Under the pieces are notes generated by a model. It was not told where the DNA came from. It searched no databases and saw only the letters and a program-made list of their open reading frames with translations. DNA of 64,000 nucleotides, from assembly GCF_000406965.1 (NCBI RefSeq), contig NZ_KE136362.1, positions 226,236-290,235 of the forward strand, given 5' to 3'. Position numbers and translations under genes: made by a program. Source of the stretch: Enterococcus avium ATCC 14025. GTDB lineage: Bacteria > Bacillota > Bacilli > Lactobacillales > Enterococcaceae. Below are positions 57,722-64,000 of the stretch, in pieces. How positions within the stretch are numbered: position 1 is the stretch's first letter; each line of letters begins with the position of its first letter.

Positions 57722-58750
57722 TTATGCTTGTGCAAAGACGATGAGATTGACTGTGTCAGTGATACAGGTTTGTAAAGTAATGCGTTCACCACCGCCTGCT
57801 GATGTGATTTGATCCCAGTTGTCTTGTCCAGAATGGATATCTCTGCCGCTGTCATCGACTTGAATGATACCATTCACTATATATGTCGTGGCGTTACCTA
57901 AGCTATCTGTAACTATAATTGGACTTCCCGCACTAAGTGAAAAAATTGAGGAAAAGACGCCTGGATTATGACCAATAAAATGAGTATTTTGGTTATCTGT
58001 GCCAGATTGTATCGGATTCCCGCCCCAAGTCGCTGCGACAGAACCGCTGTTGATGATTCCTTGACCATTACCTTGACCAGCATTTTGATAAGGGATAGAA
58101 GTTCCTAAAAGTGCAATTTGATTTGGCTGCTGTACGGATTTTTGTTGAGGAGGAGCTTCATTTATTGGTTTTGCCGCTTCAGGCGTGACTTGTAATGTTT
58201 CTTGTGCAATTTCGACGGGTTCTTGTTGAAGGGGCTCTTGAGACTTTTCTTCTGATTGTGGTGTTTCGATTGGGGCGCTTGTTACTGAAGATTGAGTGGC
58301 TGAACTTTTGGCTGTTTCTTGTGACGTTTCTTTTGAAGAGGAGGCAGGTGTTTGATTTGGTTGAGCTTCTTTTTCAACCTGCGGCTTTTGAACGCTTTTT
58401 TCTTCTTCAATGATAATCAGAACAGTTCTTTTGTCGTAATCTTGTTTGTTTTTTGCAGACAAGGTTAAAGCGTAGCGACCAGGTTTGCTTGTGTTAATAT
58501 TTGTGTAATTTAGTTTAACAGGATGGTGGTCATCACCAACCGCTTTGTAGTACTGGTTGGGATTGAATGAGTCATTCGCATTGATCGTAACTTTGTCTTC
58601 GCCATAAATCCTTACTTGACGCTCATGTGTCACTTTCCTTGATTGAGACTGAGCATCGGAAATAGTAGAAAAAATGATCAGACTGGCTAGAAAGAAAAGA
58701 CATACAATAACATCTGAAAAAATGAATCGTTTTCTCATTGATGAATTCAT
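57722..58750 (-). CDS. Membrane-anchored sortase-domain protein, atypical active site
   Basis: The 342-aa protein has a positively charged N-terminus and a membrane segment (VIVCLFFLASLIIFSTI), an Ig-like domain (about 45-115), a long Glu/Pro/Ser/Gln linker (about 118-220), and a C-terminal sortase fold (about 225-342) with His in FIGHNPG and Cys in TLQTC. The position of the usual catalytic Arg, six residues after the Cys, is Asn (codon 57746-57748). I start at 58750, behind AAAAGGGGTG; an upstream ATG at 58792 lacks a site. The substrate is unknown. Confidence 0.78.
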   Translation of the reverse strand: MNSSMRKRFIFSDVIVCLFFLASLIIFSTISDAQSQSRKVTHERQVRIYGEDKVTINANDSFNPNQYYKAVGDDHHPVKLNYTNINTSKPGRYALTLSAKNKQDYDKRTVLIIIEEEKSVQKPQVEKEAQPNQTPASSSKETSQETAKSSATQSSVTSAPIETPQSEEKSQEPLQQEPVEIAQETLQVTPEAAKPINEAPPQQKSVQQPNQIALLGTSIPYQNAGQGNGQGIINSGSVAATWGGNPIQSGTDNQNTHFIGHNPGVFSSIFSLSAGSPIIVTDSLGNATTYIVNGIIQVDDSGRDIHSGQDNWDQITSAGGGERITLQTCITDTVNLIVFAQA

Positions 58751-58881
58751 GGAAAACACCCCTTTTCCTGATTTGCTTAAATGATAAATCATGGCTTGAT
58801 AATAAGAAATAAAAATAACATAATATTTAGGTGTGATTGTTATTTGTGGATTTTAGTTAAATAAATATCAATATTTTTCCG

Positions 58882-58909
58882 TTTTCAAAAGGTTATTTTA
58901 TGATATAAT
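58882..58909 (+). promoter_or_regulatory. Promoter of the Mga-like gene
   Basis: A consensus TATAAT (58904-58909) is preceded by TGA (extended -10) and by TTTTCA (58882-58887) at 16 bp. Confidence 0.7.
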
Positions 58910-58993
58910 GACCAAAGAATGTTATAATCCAAAAACTTAAAAATGCATATTCGATTTGAAGAATAGTGACAATTGACTGAGGAGGGTACTTTT

Positions 58994-60448
58994 GTGCGGA
59001 GATTACTTAAAAATACAACACAACGACGTTTAGCCATTATCGGTGTATTAAGAGATTTGATTGGCTGGCAGAATCCGGAAATGATTGCTGATTTGTTGGA
59101 ATGTTCGGTAAAAACGATTTTGTCCGATGTAGACGCGATCAATAATCTTTGGGGTGAGCACGTTGGGATAGAGTATTCCCGAACAAATGGATTAAGATTA
59201 AATGATGCCCTTCACAATAAAACACGTCAGCTAGCTAGAAATTTGATGGATGAATCTGAGGCATTTATATTTTTAGAACGGCTCTTTTTTCAGCCAAATG
59301 AGGATATGGACTACTGGATCAATGCCCTTTATATCAGTGAGGCAACCTTCTATCGTATGATTAAGCAACTTGATAGAGTTTTAAATGAAAGAGGATTAGT
59401 CCTTGAACGTAGACCGTTTCGGATTACTGCAAAAAATGAACGCTGGGTACGCGTCTTTTATGTACAATTATTTTTAGAAAAATATGGCATCAATGAATGG
59501 CCCTTTGAGCTGGAGCGTAGTAAAATGATTCATTTCATTAAAACTGCCAATCAATCTTTTGATATTGCTTACAATGATCGTGAAATTCTGGAAAGCAGTT
59601 ATTTACTGGCAATTATTGTCGTACGAACTTCGCAAGGATTTCAGCTGACAAGAGGTGAGAAGTATGATTTGAAACCAGCATTGATTCATCAAATTTTGAC
59701 CTTACGTCCAGAGGCGGATCGAATCGTTCAAAATACCAATTATACAGTGACAGATCACTGGTATTATGATGTGGCGAATAGTCTATTTTGCCCTTGCTTT
59801 ATCACACGCTTTGATCCGAACTGTCAGATCACGTTGAATTATTTAGAGAATTTTTTAGGTGAATTGGAGCAGGTATACGATCTGCCGCTATCAGATAAAG
59901 GTCGGAAAAACCTTTTGCAAAAATTACTACAGATCCAAACCACCTATCAAGTATGGCCGTATCCAAAATCAATCTTGTTTGATTCGGCGGCGTACTTTTC
60001 ACGAAATGCAAAGGTGCAGTATCCGCATTTTACAAAGTATGTCCATCAACTATTGCTACGAATAGAACGAAAGACGGGGGAACCTTGGTTCAGTCAATTT
60101 TATTTTTCGGTGGTACAAGTATTGTTTAAGGAATGGGAAGGACTTGCTCATTCACTGGATGAACATGCCGCTAAGGTAAAGATTTTTGTTGTGAGTGATT
60201 CGGGGGTAAGCCACGCGAAAATGATTGCTGAACTGATTCAAAGTCGTTTTTATTATCGGGTAGTGATTGAAACTCATGAGGGCTCAGCATTGGATTTTGA
60301 ACATGATGAAAGCTTCATGGAGTATGATTTGGTTATTGCGAATTATCCGATCAAAAATTATTCCTATAGTAATTTAAAGATTGTAGATGATTTTTTGACT
60401 GAAAGTGATCTGACTTCGATTGGTTCTTATGTAAAAGAAATACGTTAG
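58994..60448 (+). CDS. Mga-family transcription regulator
   Basis: The 484-aa protein has two N-terminal DNA-binding domains (HTH around 15-50, MIADLLECSVKTILSDVDAI; Mga HTH around 85-110, YISEATFYRMIKQLDRVL), a PRD-like middle and a C-terminal EIIB-like domain (about 393-484, KIFVVSDSGVSHAKMIAELI). Such proteins (Mga, AtxA) are global regulators, often of surface proteins and linked to sugar transport. The start is GTG 58994, behind GGAGGG; the TTG at 58973 is inferior. The divergent sortase-like gene may be a target. Confidence 0.85.
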   Translation: MRRLLKNTTQRRLAIIGVLRDLIGWQNPEMIADLLECSVKTILSDVDAINNLWGEHVGIEYSRTNGLRLNDALHNKTRQLARNLMDESEAFIFLERLFFQPNEDMDYWINALYISEATFYRMIKQLDRVLNERGLVLERRPFRITAKNERWVRVFYVQLFLEKYGINEWPFELERSKMIHFIKTANQSFDIAYNDREILESSYLLAIIVVRTSQGFQLTRGEKYDLKPALIHQILTLRPEADRIVQNTNYTVTDHWYYDVANSLFCPCFITRFDPNCQITLNYLENFLGELEQVYDLPLSDKGRKNLLQKLLQIQTTYQVWPYPKSILFDSAAYFSRNAKVQYPHFTKYVHQLLLRIERKTGEPWFSQFYFSVVQVLFKEWEGLAHSLDEHAAKVKIFVVSDSGVSHAKMIAELIQSRFYYRVVIETHEGSALDFEHDESFMEYDLVIANYPIKNYSYSNLKIVDDFLTESDLTSIGSYVKEIR

Positions 60449-60474
60449 AAGGCTCTAGTTGGGTCTTCTTTTTT
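60447..60474 (+). terminator. Terminator after the Mga-like gene
   Basis: A 9-bp stem (60447-60455 with 60461-60469, two G-U pairs) is followed by T6. It overlaps the stop codon. Confidence 0.75.
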
Positions 60475-60484
60475 GTACCTAAGG

Positions 60485-60513
60485 TTTTCATTCCAAAGGA
60501 ACTAAGCTAAACT
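60485..60513 (+). promoter_or_regulatory. Promoter of the MutS-family gene
   Basis: TTTTCA (60485-60490) and TAAACT (60508-60513) are 17 bp apart, 31 bp before the start codon. Confidence 0.5.
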
Positions 60514-60544
60514 GGTACTAACTAAACTCTTTAAGGAGTAACGA

Positions 60545-60790
60545 ATGGATCCTAAATTTTTAGCAATTGGTATTGTATTATCAGTAGGTGCTTTTTTTGT
60601 AATTCTCGATCTTTTTTCTAAAACCAAATTACGCCAACTTGTTCGTTCTCAGTGGGGGAAGATTCCTCGACAGATTCGCTTGGATAAAGAGGAAAGTCTG
60701 AAGGCGGCTTGGCAAATTGAAAAACAGTTTCATGATTGGGATAGCGAAATCGATGATCTCACCTGGTATGATTTGGATATGCAGGCGATT
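60545..60790 (+). CDS. Membrane MutS-family protein, 5' exon
   Basis: This 82-codon segment begins the interrupted MutS-like gene: ATG behind AAGGAG, one membrane segment (LAIGIVLSVGAFFVILDLF), then a conserved-looking stretch ending TWYDLDMQAI. Read through, the frame enters the intron and stops at 60817, giving a 90-aa product whose last residues are intron-encoded. Joined to 62655 it reads DMQAI-FELINGTYSSIGSEAL in frame. The family is MutS-related ATPases, not the mismatch-repair MutS itself. Confidence 0.8.
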
Positions 60791-61332
60791 GTGCGCCATG
60801 AAAGTGTGCGTGAATAGATAAACTATTCAAAGCAGCTATGCTGTATAGATGATGGCAGACGGCCTGCCGAAACCGCCATACAGGTGGAGGTTTCAAACCA
60901 CCTTAAGGTGCTGTAGTCAAAAGCTATGGTATTGAGCGTTAAGGAAAAGGCAACCAAGAGTTGTCAGGTGTGTGTTATGGAGATGAGTGACCATACGAAC
61001 CACCCACAGAAGTGTCGAAAGCGTATAAATTCCGTCAAAACTGGGTATAGTCGTTGACCTAGGATGAGCTTGGAGGAAACCTGTTTACTGATCAGGCGGC
61101 GGGCGGCATAAAGGTGGCATGAACATAACATAGGCGTCTATATGGAACGTGGGAACCCACGGGCTGATGTCAAGGGAGTATTTCAAGCGGAAGCCCCGCA
61201 AGAAAAGAGTACCGATGCAGTCATGGGGGCAGATTGGGTTGTAGTAGTGAAGAAGCTCTTGTAACGAGAGTGGAGCGAAGAACCTGAGTTATCCAGTTTC
61301 AAGGATAAGTCAACTTTAAGGAGGAGGAACTT

Positions 61333-62577
61333 ATGCAAGAAACAAAGTCATACAATATTTCAAAACAAGCAGTTTACCAAGCATTTCTAAAAGTAAAAGC
61401 CAATAAAGGAACTTTTGGAGTAGATGAAGAATCAATTGAGGCTTATGAATATAAGCTGAAAGATAATCTATACAAACTGTGGAATCGATTATCATCGGGA
61501 AGTTATTTCCCAAAACCGGTAAAGGCAGTATCCATTCCTAAAAAGAGTGGTGGGCTGAGAGTACTTGGGATTCCAACAGTTGAAGATAGGATTGCACAGA
61601 TGGTAGCGAAGATGTATTTTGAACCTGTAGTAGAACGATTGTTTTATGAGGATTCTTATGGCTATCGGCCGAATAAGTCGGCAATCCAGGCAATAGAGAA
61701 AACAAGAGTTAGATGCTGGAAAAGAGATTGGGTACTGGAATTTGATATTAAAGGACTATTTGACAATATCAGACATGACTATCTAATTGAAATGGTAAAA
61801 AGGTACACTCAAGAGAAGTGGATTATCCTATATGTGGAAAGATGGTTAAAAGCACCTTTCCAGAGGGAAGATGGTTCGACTGTTTCGAGAAAAGCCGGGA
61901 CACCGCAAGGTGGTGTAATCAGTCCAGTTCTAGCGAACTTGTTTCTTCATTATACGTTTGATGACTTCATGGAAAAAGAATTTCCTAATATACAGTGGGC
62001 TAGATATGCCGATGATGGTATTACTCATTGTGTATCCCTAAAGCAAGCGAAATATCTGAAGAAAAGATTGGAAGAACGGTTTAGAATCTTTGGTTTGGAG
62101 TTACATCCTGATAAGACAAAGATTGTTTACTGCAGAGATAGTGATAGGATGGGGAACTATCCGATAACGACATTCGATTTCCTGGGCTTTACGTTTAGAC
62201 CTAGAGGCGCCAAGAATAAATATGGAAAATGCTTCACAAATTTTCTTCCGGCTGTATCAGATAAAGCGAAAAAGGCGATTCGCAAAGAGGTAAGGAATTG
62301 GCGATTACAATTAAAAGCGGACAAAAAGCTAGAGGATTTAGCGAATATGTTCAATAGTAAAATTCAAGGATGGATGAACTATTACATGAAATTCTATAAA
62401 TCAGAAATGTACAGTCTACTGCGCTACATCAACCAATGTCTCGTGAAGTGGGTTCGTCGTAAATATAAAAAGCGACAAGCACGAAGAAAAGCGGAACATT
62501 GGTTAGGGGAAATCGCCAAGCGAGAAAGAAATTTATTCGCGCATTGGAAAATTGGAATATTACCATCGGCTGGATAA
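61333..62577 (+). CDS. ltrA: Group II intron reverse transcriptase/maturase
   Basis: The 414-aa protein has RT motifs in order: SIPKKSGGLRVLGIPTVEDRI, DSYGYRPNKSA, EFDIKGLFDNI, GTPQGGVISPVLANLFLHY, the catalytic ARYADDGI box, and LGFTF, followed by a short maturase (X) domain rich in Lys/Arg (GWMNYYMKF; WVRRKYKKRQARRKAEHW). There is no C-terminal HNH endonuclease, so it is a shorter form than the 599-aa LtrA. Start ATG behind AAGGAGGAGG. The reading frame is intact, so the intron may be active. Confidence 0.95.
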   Translation: MQETKSYNISKQAVYQAFLKVKANKGTFGVDEESIEAYEYKLKDNLYKLWNRLSSGSYFPKPVKAVSIPKKSGGLRVLGIPTVEDRIAQMVAKMYFEPVVERLFYEDSYGYRPNKSAIQAIEKTRVRCWKRDWVLEFDIKGLFDNIRHDYLIEMVKRYTQEKWIILYVERWLKAPFQREDGSTVSRKAGTPQGGVISPVLANLFLHYTFDDFMEKEFPNIQWARYADDGITHCVSLKQAKYLKKRLEERFRIFGLELHPDKTKIVYCRDSDRMGNYPITTFDFLGFTFRPRGAKNKYGKCFTNFLPAVSDKAKKAIRKEVRNWRLQLKADKKLEDLANMFNSKIQGWMNYYMKFYKSEMYSLLRYINQCLVKWVRRKYKKRQARRKAEHWLGEIAKRERNLFAHWKIGILPSAG

Positions 62578-62580
62578 TGG

Positions 62581-62614
62581 GAGCCGGATGAGCTGAGAGG
62601 TTCACGTCCGGTTC
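62581..62614 (+). ncRNA. Group II intron domain V
   Basis: This 34-nt hairpin starts GAGCCGGATG and ends CGTCCGGTTC, matching the highly conserved domain V with the usual two-nt bulge and GAGA-type loop. It is the catalytic core of the ribozyme. Domain VI follows at 62620-62651. Confidence 0.92.
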
Positions 62615-62654
62615 TGAGAGGGCCTAAGGGGGAGGTTCCCTTGGGCTACTTACT

Positions 62655-64000
62655 TTCGAATTGATCAATGGAACTTACTCTAGTATTGGTTCAGAAGCAT
62701 TATATCAGCGTTTGCGAAATTTTCATTTTAATCAGACGGACGATTTGGAAGAGTTGATCCAGTTTTATCAAGAGAATCCCGAAATCAGAGAAAAGATTCA
62801 ATTTCATTTTGCAGGTCTGGGAAAACATGACAATAATTTTACAAAGCAGTATATTGCAAATGGTAAGAAGGAAAAGCTAGGGAATTTAGGACTGTATGTC
62901 CTGCTGGGATTATTGCCGCTTATTAGTTTGATTCTGCTTGTCGTAATCGGTCCGATTGGGATTTTTCTATTATTGGGTTCGATCCTATTTAACGTGATTT
63001 TCTACATGACTAAAAAGGCGAAGCTAGAAACTGAATTAGAAAGTATGCGCTATTTAGTTCAATCAATCTCTCTAGCAAATAAATTAGCTACGATTCCTAC
63101 TCCACGTCAAGCGGAAATTAGGGAGAATAGTATCCCCTTGAAATCAATCGCTAAATGGGGCTTTTCTTTTCGAGTAAAAAGCAATAGTGAGGCAGATATG
63201 CTGTTTGAATATTTGAATTTAGCTTTCATGATTCCCTTCATCGCTTATAATTTTGTGATTACTCGGTTGAGCAAATACAGTCAAGAGGCGATTAATTTGT
63301 GGAGCGTCTTGGGTGAGATGGAGGTTGCTGCAGCAGTATTAAACTTTCGTACCTATTTTCCAATAAGCTGTCAGCCAGAATTTGCTGAAGGTGGGATAAA
63401 AGCAGAGGATATTTACCATCCGTTGGTTGAATATTCTGTGGTTAATCCTGTTGATTGGCAACGGAATACATTGGTCACTGGTTCTAATGCTTCTGGTAAA
63501 TCTACTTATGTCAAGAGTATTGCCATAAGTGCGATTTTATCACAAACAATCAATACGGCAATTGCAGAACAGTTCACGATGCAGCCGGGGCACGTGTTGA
63601 CCTCGATGGCGGTTGAAGATGATATCTTGGCAGGTGACAGTTATTTTGTAGCTGAGATCAAGTCAATCAAGCGATTGCTGAGTCAAGTTAAAAAAGGAGC
63701 ACGCTGCTACTGTTTTATTGATGAGATCTTGAAAGGGACGAATACGATTGAACGGATCGCGGCTTCTTCCAGTGTCGTCACTTGGTTGGCTGATTACCCA
63801 AGTTTGAGTTTTGTTGCGACTCATGATATTGAACTAACCGAGATGTTGAAGAAGCAATGCGATAATGTGCATTTTGAAGAAACCGTGACGGAAGATCGAG
63901 GGATCACGTTTGATTATGTACTGAAGCAAGGTCCATCAGTTACGCGGAATGCGATTGCTTTACTAAAGGTAATGGATTACCCAGAAAAAATTGTGGATCA
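62655..64000 (+). CDS. Membrane MutS-family protein, 3' exon (runs off window)
   Basis: The frame is open from 62655 to the end of the window (448 codons). It includes two membrane segments (LYVLLGLLPLISLILLVVIG; GIFLLLGSILFNVIFYM), a helical region, then a MutS-type ATPase domain: Walker A GSNASGKST (about 63480-63510), Walker B YCFIDEILKGT (about 63705-63735) and ATHDIELT. The protein lacks the mismatch-recognition domain. It resembles membrane MutS-like ATPases of lactic acid bacteria whose role is unknown. Without intron splicing this part has no start of its own. Confidence 0.82.

Larger units (their letters stand above)
60791..62654 (+). mobile_element. Group II intron inserted in a MutS-family gene
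   Basis: The element begins GTGCGCC, the canonical GUGYG start and the same first seven bases as Lactococcus Ll.LtrB. It has about 540 nt of structured RNA (domains I-III), an intron-encoded reverse transcriptase in domain IV (61333-62577), a domain V (62581-62614) and a domain VI whose bulged A (62648) is a likely branch point. AGTCGT at 61049-61054 can pair with the last six exon bases (EBS1-IBS1). The 3' end is placed at 62654 because it restores the frame; ending at 62653 (AC) would fit the AY rule but shift the frame. Confidence 0.9.

Noticed and set aside
60545-60817. A complete 90-aa protein gene
   Set aside because: The last nine codons lie in the group II intron; the protein matches only the start of a MutS-family protein that continues at 62655.

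Overview
This is a low-GC Firmicutes chromosome segment, most likely Enterococcus or a very close relative. The evidence is the gene order (S10/spc/alpha ribosomal cluster followed by ecfA1-ecfA2-ecfT-truA; ddl-murF-cshA-acpS-alr-mazF), a fused GshAB glutathione synthase, a D-Ala-D-Ala ligase of enterococcal type, GTG/TTG starts behind strong GGAGG sites, and extended -10 promoters. I cannot fix the species from sequence alone. No rRNA, tRNA or CRISPR array was seen.

Region 1 (1-14640): the tail of an unidentified Zn-ribbon-like gene and its terminator, then a strong promoter and a structured leader that open one long co-directional run: rpsJ-rplC-rplD-rplW-rplB-rpsS-rplV-rpsC-rplP-rpmC-rpsQ-rplN-rplX-rplE-rpsZ-rpsH-rplF-rplR-rpsE-rpmD-rplO-secY-adk-(promoter)-infA-rpmJ-rpsM-rpsK-rpoA-rplQ. 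It is closed by a large structured terminator that matches the description of the L17 downstream element.

Region 2 (14766-18816): the energising module of an ECF vitamin transporter (ecfA1, ecfA2, ecfT), a SAP-domain protein, and truA.

Region 3 (18815-26393): a nucleoside-scavenging locus. A Crp/Fnr-type regulator (YeiL homologue) is divergent from a RihB-like nucleoside hydrolase, ribokinase and a BmpA-NupABC-type nucleoside ABC importer. The importer brings nucleosides in, RihB splits them to base plus ribose, and RbsK phosphorylates the ribose. A palindrome between the divergent genes and two cre-like sites suggest dual control.

Region 4 (26396-35797): a YfhO-family membrane protein and rpmB on the minus strand; a structured intergenic region; then yloU, fakA, recG, plsX and acpP. 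FakA, PlsX and ACP connect fatty-acid activation to phospholipid synthesis. plsX is preceded by an unusual tandemly duplicated leader.

Region 5 (35802-50304): HAD and cysteine-hydrolase genes on minus; rnc, smc, a Cof-type phosphatase and ftsY on plus; a small orphan gene; gshAB; a LOG-family protein and an unknown protein on minus; then a phosphoesterase, a polytopic membrane protein and a YaiI/YqxD protein.

Region 6 (50405-57720): ddl, murF, cshA (long structured leader), acpS, alr and a mazF-type toxin gene with no visible antitoxin; then an XRE regulator paired with a small membrane protein.

Region 7 (57722-64000): a secreted sortase-like protein whose expected catalytic Arg is Asn, an Mga-type regulator, and a membrane MutS-family gene split by a group II intron of about 1.86 kb. 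The intron carries its own reverse transcriptase, and the MutS reading frame can be restored exactly by excision. The MutS gene runs off the end of the window.
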